A stretch of DNA of 64,000 nucleotides from Corynebacterium sp. TAE3-ERU16 (GTDB lineage: Bacteria; Actinomycetota; Actinomycetes; Mycobacteriales; Mycobacteriaceae), in contig NZ_JAHUTN010000001.1 in assembly GCF_019209935.1 (NCBI RefSeq), positions 186,001 through 250,000 on the forward strand. Reading direction: 5' to 3'. Within the stretch, counting starts at the first letter, position 1. Each line of letters opens with the position of its first letter. Below, piece after piece: positions 27,621 to 37,168 of this stretch. Both the position numbers and the translations under genes were made by a program. A model generated the notes under the pieces. It was not told the origin of the DNA, made no database searches, and saw only the letters and a program-made list of their open reading frames with translations.

Positions 27621-28891
27621 ACTTCAACGAAGCACTCCGCCTCGCGGTCGGCAGCATCGCCGGCAACAAGCTGCGGGCGCTGCTCACCCTCCTCGGCGTG
27701 ATCATCGGCATCACCTCGGTCATCATCGTCCTGACCCTCGGTTCCTCACTGAAGACGCAACTGGTGAAGAGCCTCGCGGATTCCGGGGCGAACGATTACT
27801 CGCTGCAGGTGGAGTCGCGTACCGCCGACGAGAGTGATCCGCTGCTCTCCCCCACCCCGGTCCCAGCCGCGTCGAAACTCACACCCGAGCTCCTCGACCG
27901 GCTGCGGACGAGGTTCCCCGGCCGGCTCGCCGGGATCCCGGTCGGTGAGGGCTCCGAGCACTCCGGGACCGTCAGTCCCACCGGGCACCCCGAGACGTCG
28001 AAGCGTGCCCGGATCAACGGGGTTAACCCCGACTTCATCGCGATGAAGACCACCGGGGTCACCGCGGGCCGCTCCATCACGGACGACGACGTCACCGGCG
28101 CCCGACCCGTCGCGGTGGTCTCCCCGGAGCTCGTCACGGCACTGTTCGCCGGGGACACCGCCGGCGCACCCGGACAATCCGTCGACGTCGAGACCACGAC
28201 CGGGCGGATCATCTCGCTGACGGTCGTGGGTGTCACGGGCAGAGGGTCCGGTGGCGGGTTGTTCGGCGACGGCGGAAGTGATTCACCGGTGATCTACGTC
28301 CCGTGGTCGGTGGAGGATCGGCTGGGCGGCGACTCCGGTGCATGGACCAGGGTGTCGGTGCGCCCCGTTCCGGGGACCGACGAGGAGTCGTTCCGGCGGG
28401 AGCTGTCGGAGTTCGCGGCCGCCGAGTACACGACGGACCCGGACTTCACGGCGAAGGTCACCGACATGAAGAAGGACATCGACTCCTTCCGTCAGGTCAT
28501 CGATTCCCTGAGCATCGGATTGTCGGTGATCGCCGGAATCTCCCTGCTCGTCGGCGGCATCGGCGTCATGAACATCATGCTCGTCACCGTCACGGAACGG
28601 ACCCGGGAGATCGGCATCCGCAAGGCTCTCGGCGCGAGGAACCGCGACATCCGGCTGCAGTTCCTCGTGGAGGCCATGATCATCTGCCTGATCGGCGGGG
28701 TGATCGGGGTGCTGCTCGGCACGGCGCTCGGCGTGACGGGCGCGAAGCTGATGGGCACGCTGGTGTTCCCTCCTCTCGCGGGCGTGCTGTTCTCGCTGGG
28801 GTTCTCCGTCGCGATCGGCGGTTTCTTCGGGTTCTACCCCGCCGCCCGCGCCGCCCGGCTCAACCCCATCGAGGCACTGCGTCACGAGTGA
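27617..28891 (+). CDS. ABC transporter permease (MacB/FtsX type)
   Basis: A 424-residue permease: one N-terminal membrane helix (about 22-42, LLTLLGVIIGITSVIIVLTLG), a large extracytoplasmic MacB-type domain (about 50-290), and three C-terminal helices in the FtsX domain with the conserved ERTREIGIRKALGARNRDI segment (about 330-348). It ends with PIEALRHE, the usual family terminus. Third gene of the adaptor-ATPase-permease operon; converges on hemW. Confidence 0.94.
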   Translation: MNFNEALRLAVGSIAGNKLRALLTLLGVIIGITSVIIVLTLGSSLKTQLVKSLADSGANDYSLQVESRTADESDPLLSPTPVPAASKLTPELLDRLRTRFPGRLAGIPVGEGSEHSGTVSPTGHPETSKRARINGVNPDFIAMKTTGVTAGRSITDDDVTGARPVAVVSPELVTALFAGDTAGAPGQSVDVETTTGRIISLTVVGVTGRGSGGGLFGDGGSDSPVIYVPWSVEDRLGGDSGAWTRVSVRPVPGTDEESFRRELSEFAAAEYTTDPDFTAKVTDMKKDIDSFRQVIDSLSIGLSVIAGISLLVGGIGVMNIMLVTVTERTREIGIRKALGARNRDIRLQFLVEAMIICLIGGVIGVLLGTALGVTGAKLMGTLVFPPLAGVLFSLGFSVAIGGFFGFYPAARAARLNPIEALRHE

Positions 28892-28915
28892 TCGCGGAGC
28901 GGTTTCCGGTCCGGT

Positions 28916-30094
28916 TCAGTCCTCGGCGACGAGGATGTCCGCGATGATGCCGTCGGCGAGCAGTCTTCCGGAGTCGGTGAGCGCGAGATTGCGCCCACCG
29001 CGCCCACGGTCGATCCAGCACAGCAGACCGGAGTCCACGTATCCGGCGATGACCCGCTCGGAGCCGGGGCGCAGATCGGCCTCGGTGACACCGTCGCGGA
29101 GGCGGAGACCGAGCATCAGCTTCTCGGTGTGCCGGTCAGCGTCGGACAGCTGCTCCGAGTCCTTGACCGGAAGCTCGCCTCGCTCGCACGCCGCGGCGTA
29201 GGTCCGCGGATGTTTGACGTTGAAGAAGCGGACCCCACCCAGGTGGGAGTGGGCGCCGGGGCCGGCGCCCCACCAGTCGCCGTCGCGCCAGTAGCCGATG
29301 TTGTGGCGGCATTCCCCACCGGGACGGGCCCAGTTGGAGACCTCGTACCAGTCGAATCCGGCACCACGCAGGGCGTCGTCGATGAGCTGGTAGCGGTCGG
29401 CGAGCACATCCTCGTCGGGTGCGGGCAGCAGGCCCCTGTTCACCTTGCGGGCCATCGCGGTGCCGTCCTCGACGATCAGCGAGTAGGCGGAGACGTGGTC
29501 GACCTCGGCGGACAGGATCGCGTCGAGGGTGGCGCGCACATCGTCATCGGTTTCGGTGGGGGTTCCGTAGATCATGTCTAGGTTGACGTGCTCGAATCCG
29601 GCCGCCCGGGCCTCACGCGCCGCGGCGATGGGGCGCCCGGGGGTGTGCCGGCGTTCGAGGACGGCGAGCACGTTGCCCGCCGCGGACTGCATGCCCAGCG
29701 AGACGCGGGTGAATCCCGCGGTACGCAACCGGTCGAAGAACTCCGGTGAGGTGGACTCCGGGTTGGATTCGGTGGTGATCTCCGCGCCGGGTGTCAGGCC
29801 GATGTGGTCCCGGACGCCGTCCAGGAGCCGGGCCAGGCCGTCGGCCCCCAGCATGGACGGGGTGCCGCCGCCGACGAAGACGGTCTCCGCGGGTCGGAGG
29901 ATACCGTCGCGGTCCATCCGCCGCGCGGCGAGCCGGAGTTCGATGTCGAGGGCGGCCAGGTAGCTCTCCGGGTCGGCGCCGGTGCCTAGTTCGCCGGGGG
30001 TGTAGGTGTTGAAGTCGCAGTACCCGCACCGGCTGGCGCAGAAGGGCACGTGGACGTACACCCCGAAGGGCACCGCCGGGTCAGCTCCGCTCAC
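28916..30094 (-). CDS. hemW: Radical SAM heme chaperone HemW
   Basis: A 392-residue radical SAM protein of the HemW/coproporphyrinogen-III-oxidase-like family. The 4Fe-4S motif CxxxCxxC is at C19/C23/C26 (CASRCGYC), followed by VFVGGGTPSML and the C-terminal HemN domain. HemW proteins bind and deliver heme rather than oxidise coproporphyrinogen; that assignment follows the family. The GTG start overlaps the stop of the upstream unknown gene (GTGA), so the two are coupled. Confidence 0.93.
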   Translation of the reverse strand: MSGADPAVPFGVYVHVPFCASRCGYCDFNTYTPGELGTGADPESYLAALDIELRLAARRMDRDGILRPAETVFVGGGTPSMLGADGLARLLDGVRDHIGLTPGAEITTESNPESTSPEFFDRLRTAGFTRVSLGMQSAAGNVLAVLERRHTPGRPIAAAREARAAGFEHVNLDMIYGTPTETDDDVRATLDAILSAEVDHVSAYSLIVEDGTAMARKVNRGLLPAPDEDVLADRYQLIDDALRGAGFDWYEVSNWARPGGECRHNIGYWRDGDWWGAGPGAHSHLGGVRFFNVKHPRTYAAACERGELPVKDSEQLSDADRHTEKLMLGLRLRDGVTEADLRPGSERVIAGYVDSGLLCWIDRGRGGRNLALTDSGRLLADGIIADILVAED

Positions 30095-30792
30095 GAGGCG
30101 AAGCCACCGCCGTGAGCCCCCCGGTTGCGCGCGAGCTTGCGGGCGACCTTGGCGACCACGGCGTCGACGCGGGCTCGCTCCAGCAGGAACGTCGGGGGGT
30201 TGCTGCCGCGCATGGTCCGGCAGTAGGCGGGATGCTGACGGGCGACGGTGGTGAGCCAGCCGTCGGCGGCGGCGACGACGAGGGTCCGGGTGTGGGCGAA
30301 CATCAGGGGCAGGCTGACCGCGTCGAGGTCGTCGGCGGCGACGGCGGTCTGGTCGAGCACCCATTCCACGATGTCCTCGAGCTGCGCGGTCACGTCCCGC
30401 GTGCGGGAACACAGTGATTCGCTGAGTTCCCGGACGATGACGGGTGTTCCGGACAGCGGATGGATGGTGGTCAGGGTGGTGGCGTCGAGGAGTTCGGGGC
30501 GTTCGACCCCGGGGGTCCGGGCGACGGCACCGCGGACGCTGACGGATCCGGAACGGATTCCGGAGGTCAGTGCCTGACGGAGTCCGATGAGCTCGGCGAC
30601 GGTCCGTCTGGAGTCCGTGCGGGCCTCGTCGATGATGAGCTCGAATTCCGCGTGGCAGTCGACGACGAGTTCCTCGTCGTAGTCCGCGATCGCCTGCGCG
30701 AGATGCTCGATGTACTCCGCGACCTCGTCGCCGATGTTGTAGACCTCCTGGGTCAGCTCACGGTGGCGCAGCAGGGCGTCAGAGTGTGGCAA
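30091..30792 (-). CDS. Conserved hypothetical protein upstream of hemW, 233 aa
   Basis: A 233-residue, mainly helical, soluble protein starting LPHSDALLRHRELTQEVYNI. The TTG start has GAGGAG 5 nt upstream; a longer in-frame extension to 30855 has no such signal. No membrane segment or known catalytic motif is seen. Conserved-looking parts are the acidic helix EYIEHLAQAIADYDEELVVD and the C-terminal RARVDAVVAKVARKLARN. Overlap with hemW suggests a linked role, perhaps in heme or redox metabolism, but that is only inferred from position. Confidence 0.65.
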   Translation of the reverse strand: MPHSDALLRHRELTQEVYNIGDEVAEYIEHLAQAIADYDEELVVDCHAEFELIIDEARTDSRRTVAELIGLRQALTSGIRSGSVSVRGAVARTPGVERPELLDATTLTTIHPLSGTPVIVRELSESLCSRTRDVTAQLEDIVEWVLDQTAVAADDLDAVSLPLMFAHTRTLVVAAADGWLTTVARQHPAYCRTMRGSNPPTFLLERARVDAVVAKVARKLARNRGAHGGGFAS

Positions 30793-30995
30793 GGCTGCTC
30801 CTCGGTGGGTCTGCCCGGAAAATCGGGTGGTTCGGTCAGGATCTGCGGGCCCCACCTGTGGCGGGTGCTCCGGTTACAGAACTCTAAGCGCATTCCTCGG
30901 ATTCTTGTGGGTGCCCCGCCGACGACACGCCCGCCACACCGATGTTACTGGTGTGACGGGTGTGATTACGGGGGGTTTATCCCGGGAGGCCGGCG

Positions 30996-32825
30996 CTAGC
31001 GCTTGTACAGCTGCCGGATCTCCTCGTTGAATCGCTGCGCCACGACGTTGCGCTTGATCTTCATCGTCGGTGTCAGCTCGTTCTCCTCCTCGGACAGATC
31101 CCGGTCCAGGATGTAGAACTTCTTGATCGCCTCGGCATGGCTCACGGTCGAGTTGCAGTCGTTGATGGCGTCCTGGATCTCGGCCCGGAGCACCGGATCG
31201 GTCACCATGTCGGCCACCGACTTCGACTCGGGGAAGTTCCGCGTCAGCTTCCAGCGGCGGAACGCCTCCTCGTCGAGCGCGATCAGCACACCGACGAACG
31301 GCTTGCCGTCACCGACGACCAGGGCCTGACTGATCAGCGGATGACTGCGCAGGCGGTCCTCCATCGGGCCGGGCGAGACGTTCTTGCCGCTCGCGGTGAC
31401 GATGAGATCCTTCTTGCGGCCCGTGATCACGAGGTGCCCGGAATCCAGGAGCTCGCCCAGGTCACCGGTGTTGAACCAACCGTCGTCGACGGACTCCTCG
31501 GTGGCCTCCTCGTTGTCCCAGTAGCCGTCGAAGACCATCTCACCCTTGACGAGGATCTCCCCCTCCTCATTCACCCGGACCGCCATGCCCCCGATCGGAC
31601 GGCCGACCGAGCCGATGACGTTGTCCTCGAAGTTCACCGCCACGGCGGCGGTGGTCTCGGTCAGGCCGTACCCCTCGTAGACAGTGACCCCGATGCCACG
31701 GAAGAAGTGCGCCAGATCCGGGGTCATGGCCGAGCCACCGGAGATGCAGTACTTCACACTCGCCCCCATGGCCTCACGGATCTTCGAGTAGACGAGCTTG
31801 TCGAAGGCCCTGTGCTTCAGGCGCAGCGCCCGCGAGGGTCCCTCCTCCGTGTCCAGGGCCTTGGAGTAGTCCTGTGCGACCTTCTCCGCCTTGAGGAACA
31901 TCGCCCCCTGGACGGGCCCGTTGTCCTGGGCGTTCGCCGCGGCACCGTTGCGCACCTTCTCGAACACTCGCGGAACGCCGAGAATCAGGTTCGGCCGCGC
32001 CCGCTGGAACTCGACCGACAGCGTCGAGAAATCGGACCAGTGCGACTGGGTGGCGCCCGAGATCGTGATCGCGAGGCTCACAGCACGGGAGAACACGTGC
32101 GCGAGCGGGAGGAATGTCAGCACCCGGGTCCCGGGCACCGCGATCGCACCCACCGGATGTGTCATCAGGGCGCGGGCCTCCGACAGCCAGTTTCGGTGTG
32201 TCAGCCGGCAACCCTTGGGCCGCCCCGTCGTGCCCGAGGTGTACACGAGCGACGCGAGATCCGCCGACTTCGTGGCGGCGATGCGCTCCTCGACCGCGGA
32301 ATCGTCGATCGGACGTCCCTCGAACTTCAGGGTGTTGATCGCCGAGGCGTTGATCTCCAGGATCCGCTTCAGCCGGGAGGTCGATCCCTTCAGGGACGGC
32401 GAACCGTCCGGCCCGAGCTCCAGGTGCCGCATCAGCTCGGTGTGCTCGCGGGTCTCGGTCACGGCGAAAACCGCCCCGGAGTCCTCGATGATCCACTGGA
32501 CCTGGCTCAGCGACGACGAGCCGTAGATCGGGACGCTGACCGCTCCGGCCGCCCAGATGGCGAAATCCAGCAGCGCCCACTCGTAGCGGGTGTCACTGAG
32601 CAGCGCGATGCGGTCCCCCTGCTCCACACCGTTCGCGATGAATCCCTTGGCGACCTCGTAGACCTCGTCCAGGAACTCCCTGGCGGTGACACTGACCCAC
32701 TCGAAGTTCTGCGGCCGGGTGAACATCACCCCGTACGGACGCACCTTCACCAGGTCGATCAACGCCGTGAGACACGTCTCACCGGGCCCGATCTCGTACT
32801 TCGCGGGGGTTGAGTATTCCTGCAC
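30996..32825 (-). CDS. Long-chain fatty-acyl-CoA synthetase (FadD15-like)
   Basis: A 609-residue AMP-forming synthetase that activates fatty acids to acyl-CoA through an acyl-adenylate. P-loop-like motif LVYTSGTTGRPKGCRLTH (about 193-210), the adenylate motif YEGYGLTETTAAVAVNF, and the hinge TGDLGELLDSGHLVITGRKKDLIVTASGKNVSPGPME. Layout matches FadD15-type enzymes of mycolic-acid bacteria. The GTG start (VQEYSTPAKYEIGPGE) has GGAAGG upstream. Divergent from malQ. Confidence 0.93.
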   Translation of the reverse strand: MQEYSTPAKYEIGPGETCLTALIDLVKVRPYGVMFTRPQNFEWVSVTAREFLDEVYEVAKGFIANGVEQGDRIALLSDTRYEWALLDFAIWAAGAVSVPIYGSSSLSQVQWIIEDSGAVFAVTETREHTELMRHLELGPDGSPSLKGSTSRLKRILEINASAINTLKFEGRPIDDSAVEERIAATKSADLASLVYTSGTTGRPKGCRLTHRNWLSEARALMTHPVGAIAVPGTRVLTFLPLAHVFSRAVSLAITISGATQSHWSDFSTLSVEFQRARPNLILGVPRVFEKVRNGAAANAQDNGPVQGAMFLKAEKVAQDYSKALDTEEGPSRALRLKHRAFDKLVYSKIREAMGASVKYCISGGSAMTPDLAHFFRGIGVTVYEGYGLTETTAAVAVNFEDNVIGSVGRPIGGMAVRVNEEGEILVKGEMVFDGYWDNEEATEESVDDGWFNTGDLGELLDSGHLVITGRKKDLIVTASGKNVSPGPMEDRLRSHPLISQALVVGDGKPFVGVLIALDEEAFRRWKLTRNFPESKSVADMVTDPVLRAEIQDAINDCNSTVSHAEAIKKFYILDRDLSEEENELTPTMKIKRNVVAQRFNEEIRQLYKR

Positions 32826-33019
32826 TGATGATCCTTCCGCAGCGGTGCGCCCGGATCACGGCCGAGAACCGTGGACGGGAATCCGCCGTCGATTTGATTG
32901 TCTCTCCCGACGAATTTACCCGTTCCCGGCCACCGGAGTGCGGGTGCCTCCGGCTCTGGCGCGTCCGCCCACGGGGCGAGGGTGCGGCCGGAGACCACTG
33001 GATGGCAAGATGGGTGCCC

Positions 33020-35182
33020 GTGACCTACATCAATGAGCTGAAGTCCCTGGCAGACCTCCACGGGGTGGCGACCAGCTACCACACCGCCGCGGGGGAACTG
33101 GTCGAGGTGCCGGAAGACACCCTGACCAAGATCCTCGCCGCACTCGGGGTGGACATCCTCCGCGGTGGGGACGAGCCCACCGCCGAGTCCCTCGCCGCCG
33201 CGCGTCAGGCCCATCTGGACTCGCGGTTCACCCGCCCGCTCCCGCCGTGCGTCGTGACGATCGCGGGACAACCACACGAGTTCACCGTCCACGTGCACGA
33301 CGGGGAACCCGCCACCGTGACCATCACCCTCGAGGACGGAGGCACCGTCACACCACAGCAGGTGGACAACTTCGTCGAGGCCCGCACCATCGACGGTGTC
33401 ACCTGGGGGGAAGCCAGCTTCGCGGTACCCACCGACCTCCCCCTCGGATGGCACACGCTGTCCATGGAATCCACCGGCGGAGTCAGCGGCTCCTGCCGGC
33501 TCATCGTCACCCCGGCCCGACTCAGCACCTCCGACCGCTACCTGCGCACCCCCGTCGCGGGCGTCATGGCGCAGCTCTACTCGACGAGATCCCGGGACAG
33601 CTGGGGCATCGGCGACTTCGGCGACCTCCGCGACCTCGGACGCACGCTGGCGGAGAACGCGGGCGCCGACTTCCTCCTCATCAACCCCCTCCACGCCGCG
33701 GAACCGTTCCCCCCGGTGGAGGATTCCCCCTACCTGCCGACGACGCGCCGGTTCACCAATCCGCTGTACATCCGCGTCGAGGACATCGAGGAATACGGGC
33801 TCCTCTCCCCCGCCGACCGGGTCCGCATCGAGGACACGGCAGCGAAACTCAAGGCAGACAACACCTCGCCAGAGGAGATCAGCCGAAACCCGATCTACGC
33901 GGCGAAGCTCTCGGCGCTGCGGGAGATCTACGAACTGCCGATGACCCCGTCCCGCGCCGAGGCATTCACCTCCTACCTGGAGAAGGAGGGCCGGGGCCTC
34001 GACGACTTCGCCAACTGGTGCGCCCGCCGCGAACTCGAGGTTCTCGCCGCCGGCGGCACCGTTCCGGGGGTCGACGCCGCCCGGGAACGCACCGTCGAGG
34101 AGGCCGCGGGCTTCTACCGGTGGCTCCAGTGGATCTGTGACGACCAGCTCCGATCAGCGCAGCAGGCCGCCACCGACGCGGGTATGTCCATCGGCGTGAT
34201 GGCCGACCTAGCCGTCGGTGTGCACCCCGGTGGCGCCGACGCCGAGAATCTCTCCGACGTTCTCGTCCAGGCGGCATCCGTCGGCGCACCACCGGACGAC
34301 TACAACCAGCAGGGCCAGGACTGGTCGCAGCCGCCGTGGCATCCGGAGCGGCTCGCCGAGTGCGGCTACGCCCCCTGGCGGGACATGCTCCGCACGGTCC
34401 TGCGTCACTCCGGCGGCATCCGGGTCGATCACGTCCTCGGGTTGTTCCGCCTCTGGTGGATCCCGCGCATGCAGCCGCCGACCACCGGCACCTACGTCCA
34501 CTACGACTACGCGGCCCTCGTCGGTATCCTCGCCCTCGAGGCCGAGCGGGCCGGGGCGGTCGTCATCGGTGAGGACCTGGGGACCTTCGAGCCGTGGGTG
34601 CAGGAGGTCCTGAGCGGTCGCGGCATCATGGGCACCTCGATCCTGTGGTTCGAGCACGACCCCGAGATCTCCGGGCCACGCCGCCAGGACCGCTACCGGG
34701 AGCTCGCGCTGACCTCGGTGACCACCCACGATCTCCCCCCGACCGCCGGGATGCTCCGGGGCGAGCACATCCAGCTCCGGGAACGGCTGGGCCTGTTCAC
34801 CACGGATCCGGAGGAGGAGGACCGCGGGGATCTCGCGTGGCAGAACGAGGTTCTCGCCCGTATCCGGGAACACGGTTGCTTCGCCGGTACCACCGTCGAG
34901 GGACGCAGCTTCGAGGGCGCGGTCCGCGGTGACCGTGGCCCGATCCGGGAGCTTCTCGTCGGGATGCACCGGTACATCGCCGGGACCCCGTCCGCGCTCG
35001 CGTGCACGTCACTGGTCGACATGGTCGGGGACGTCCGGGCGCAGAACCAGCCGGGCACCACGCACGAGCTCTATCCGAACTGGTGCGTTCCGCTCTGTGA
35101 CGGATCCGGGGATGTGGTCCTCATCGAAGACCTCCCCGACAATCCGTGGTTCCGGGCCGTGGCCGAGGCGTCGAAGCGCTGA
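33020..35182 (+). CDS. malQ: 4-alpha-glucanotransferase MalQ (amylomaltase)
   Basis: A 720-residue GH77 enzyme that transfers maltooligosaccharide units to glucose or maltose. N-terminal carbohydrate-interaction region (about 1-175), then the catalytic barrel with nucleophile Asp in GGIRVDHVLGLFRLWWIP, acid/base Glu in VVIGEDLGTFEPWVQ and the third Asp in TTHDLPPTAG. Length is typical of actinobacterial MalQ. GTG start VTYINELKSLADLHG chosen by similarity to family N-termini; an ATG six codons upstream (33002) is also possible, and neither has a strong RBS. Confidence 0.95.
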   Translation: MTYINELKSLADLHGVATSYHTAAGELVEVPEDTLTKILAALGVDILRGGDEPTAESLAAARQAHLDSRFTRPLPPCVVTIAGQPHEFTVHVHDGEPATVTITLEDGGTVTPQQVDNFVEARTIDGVTWGEASFAVPTDLPLGWHTLSMESTGGVSGSCRLIVTPARLSTSDRYLRTPVAGVMAQLYSTRSRDSWGIGDFGDLRDLGRTLAENAGADFLLINPLHAAEPFPPVEDSPYLPTTRRFTNPLYIRVEDIEEYGLLSPADRVRIEDTAAKLKADNTSPEEISRNPIYAAKLSALREIYELPMTPSRAEAFTSYLEKEGRGLDDFANWCARRELEVLAAGGTVPGVDAARERTVEEAAGFYRWLQWICDDQLRSAQQAATDAGMSIGVMADLAVGVHPGGADAENLSDVLVQAASVGAPPDDYNQQGQDWSQPPWHPERLAECGYAPWRDMLRTVLRHSGGIRVDHVLGLFRLWWIPRMQPPTTGTYVHYDYAALVGILALEAERAGAVVIGEDLGTFEPWVQEVLSGRGIMGTSILWFEHDPEISGPRRQDRYRELALTSVTTHDLPPTAGMLRGEHIQLRERLGLFTTDPEEEDRGDLAWQNEVLARIREHGCFAGTTVEGRSFEGAVRGDRGPIRELLVGMHRYIAGTPSALACTSLVDMVGDVRAQNQPGTTHELYPNWCVPLCDGSGDVVLIEDLPDNPWFRAVAEASKR

Positions 35183-35192
35183 ATCCGTGGAA

Positions 35193-35230
35193 GAGGGGCG
35201 GGCACGTGGTCATACATGTGCCCGCCCCTC
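35193..35230. terminator. Bidirectional-type hairpin between malQ and small ORF
   Basis: A perfect 13-bp stem: GAGGGGCGGGCAC (35193-35205) pairs with GTGCCCGCCCCTC (35218-35230) around a 12-nt loop. It lies between the convergent 3' ends of malQ and the 37-residue gene, where one hairpin can stop transcription from both sides. T-richness on either side is modest. Confidence 0.65.
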
Positions 35231-35252
35231 CATTTCCTCGCGTCGTGAACGG

Positions 35253-35366
35253 CTAGATGAGGGTGACCAGCCAGCCGATGATCACGAGCAGGAGGAGCGC
35301 CACCAGGGCCAGCTTCACACGGGAACGGCCGTAGTTGCGCTTCTTCTTCGGTGCCTGGTTACTCAT
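35253..35366 (-). CDS. Tiny membrane protein, 37 aa
   Basis: On the minus strand an ATG at 35366 opens a 37-residue frame: a basic N-terminal part (MSNQAPKKKRNYGRSRVK) followed by one hydrophobic helix (LALVALLLLVIIGWLVTLI) running to the stop. Lys/Arg-rich start and single helix indicate a type II small membrane protein, positive end inside. GC content and codon use match flanking genes, and it ends just before a hairpin shared with malQ. This is a small protein easily missed by gene finders; homologues of this shape are expected in corynebacteria, but I cannot verify that here. Confidence 0.6.
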   Translation of the reverse strand: MSNQAPKKKRNYGRSRVKLALVALLLLVIIGWLVTLI

Positions 35367-35833
35367 AGCGGATATCGGCCACTGCTTTCTCGTCGAAACG
35401 TCATGTCCGCCGTCCGGCGGTGCTGCCTACCACCAGTCTAGTCCTCCGATATCTTAAAATCCCGTTGGGTATTCGAGGCAGATGCCAACGACAGGATTGG
35501 ATTAGAATGGCGATGGCGATGGACGCTGAAAAGCCCTCGATCACCATCGCCCGCAGGGTGAAAAGACCGCCTTGAACTACCAACCACACCCAGGACTTTC
35601 CTGAAGCACGCTAAGCGAAGCATGAGTGTGGAGATATCCGTAATCAAGACGACCTGAACACCAAGCGGTGCATGGTGAGCCACAACCGCTAGCGGCCACA
35701 TCTGATTTGGTGATCACGTCCCCTCAGCGCTGCGCGACTCGAATCGGCGAAGCATCAAATACGCCGCGCCTGCTTCAAAGTTCAAAGCCGCACCCGCCAG
35801 GTGAGCTTTTCCTCAAGGCCGGTCAGACCGGAG

Positions 35834-37168
35834 TCAGTTTCCGAAACCTACGAAGAAATTAAGACCTCGAATAAAATCGCGGAAGAATCCGGTAAGCCAC
35901 GCGAGCAATCCTCCGAGGAACTTCACGATTGCAACCACCGCGGCGACGGGCGAATTATCGCTTGGCCCGGTCCCGGTGTTGTCGTCACTGGGATTCGGAG
36001 CGTTGTCATCTGGATCGCGGGTATCATCCCCGGAACCATCCGAAGCCGACTCACCGTCACCCGAACCATCCGAAGCCGACTCACCGTCACCCGAACCATC
36101 CGAAGCCGACTCACCGTCACCCGAACCATCCGAAGCCGACTCACCATCACCCGAACCATCCGGGATCGACCCACCGTCACCCGAACCATCCGGGATCGAC
36201 CCATCATCATCAAGAGTGAAACCGATCCAACTCGGATCCGCGAGCGGCCCCATGTATCCGGGTATAGCTTCAACGTCAATTTTTTGATCAAAATACTTCA
36301 TGCATGCGCTGCTAGAGGCCGAAATACGCTGATAAGCGCGGTAGGCTTCTGCGGCATCGAGGCTCATAAAGTCCTGAATGGCCCGGCGCCGCATTTCGCG
36401 GATTCTCTTATACTCCTGAAGTACCACTTTCTGAAGTTCTAGATCTGAATTAGGAATAGAGGAATCATACTCACCGTTACCCATAAGCGAGTCGATGCCC
36501 CGATTCTTATATTCCTCAAATTTCGAAATGAACTCCTCTTTTGAAAGATCAGGGAGCGAACCAGCACCACCGACAAGGTGCGCGTGAACCGAAGTGGCCC
36601 CAAAAAGTACCAAATCGTCATCGACAGTAAAGACATCCATCTCACTAGGCGAGACGGAGATTCTAAAAAGGGAAGACCAAAGTGCAGGAACTGAGGAAGC
36701 TTCATCAAAACCATACTTTTTGCCGACGGCTTCGTTCGCGGGAGCTAGTTCTTCAATTCCCTGATTAAGTTGAGATATTTCCTCGTCAATCTCTGCCATT
36801 CTCTCTGAAGCTTCTTCTCCAGTGCCCAGTAGCTTACGCTCTTGCTCGAGCTTGGTGATTTTCATCTGCAACTGCCAACTCTTCTTAAAAGAAGGTTCCT
36901 TCGTGGCTTCTTTTAACGCCGCAAAAACCGCAGCATAGTGATCCAATTTCGCCAAATATTCGGCTTGGACAATCTCGGAATAGTCAAAGCTCGACAGGAA
37001 ACCACTTAACACAGTAGCACGGTCACTGTCCGTAAACTTCGAGTTACAATACAACTTTTCATCCCAAGACCCAGCATAAACAAATGTATCGGCCGATGCT
37101 GGGCTGACGAAAACTGAGGCCGCAAGAGAGACTCCGACCAGCGACCCAATGGTTCTACGAAAATACAC
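35834..37168 (-). CDS. Secreted repeat protein with C-terminal hydrophobic segment, 444 aa
   Basis: A 444-residue exported protein of unknown family. Signal peptide (about 1-26, cleavage after ASA); a helical region with coiled-coil-like heptads (about 95-140, ITKLEQERKLL, MAEIDEEISQLNQGIEEL); a globular middle; six 10-residue repeats of type GESASDGSGD or GGSIPDGSGD (about 320-379); an Asp/Pro/Asn-rich linker; and a C-terminal hydrophobic helix (about 410-435, VVAIVKFLGGLLAWLTGFF). Two cysteines in the mature part might form a disulfide. The GTG start has GAGGAAG 4 nt upstream. The topology suggests a wall-spanning or membrane-anchored surface protein. It lies in AT-rich DNA. Confidence 0.7.
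   Translation of the reverse strand: MYFRRTIGSLVGVSLAASVFVSPASADTFVYAGSWDEKLYCNSKFTDSDRATVLSGFLSSFDYSEIVQAEYLAKLDHYAAVFAALKEATKEPSFKKSWQLQMKITKLEQERKLLGTGEEASERMAEIDEEISQLNQGIEELAPANEAVGKKYGFDEASSVPALWSSLFRISVSPSEMDVFTVDDDLVLFGATSVHAHLVGGAGSLPDLSKEEFISKFEEYKNRGIDSLMGNGEYDSSIPNSDLELQKVVLQEYKRIREMRRRAIQDFMSLDAAEAYRAYQRISASSSACMKYFDQKIDVEAIPGYMGPLADPSWIGFTLDDDGSIPDGSGDGGSIPDGSGDGESASDGSGDGESASDGSGDGESASDGSGDGESASDGSGDDTRDPDDNAPNPSDDNTGTGPSDNSPVAAVVAIVKFLGGLLAWLTGFFRDFIRGLNFFVGFGN
36031..36210. repeat. Six tandem 30-bp units coding for 10-residue Ser/Gly/Asp repeats
   Basis: Units start at 36031, 36061, 36091, 36121, 36151 and 36181. The first four share the core CCGAAGCCGACTCACCGTCA (with one base change in unit 4); the last two carry CCGGGATCGACCCACC, encoding the GSIP variant instead of ESAS. 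The last unit degenerates at its end. In-frame, perfect 30-bp periodicity allows unit number to change without a frameshift. Confidence 0.92.

Noticed and set aside
35438-35701. Insertion-sequence remnant
   Set aside because: Fragments on the minus strand vaguely resemble a transposase end, but no inverted repeats, catalytic motif or target duplication could be found.
36031-36210. CRISPR-like array of 30-bp repeats
   Set aside because: Units are directly adjacent with no spacers and stay in frame within a coding region; it is a protein repeat. The same applies to 53671-53770.
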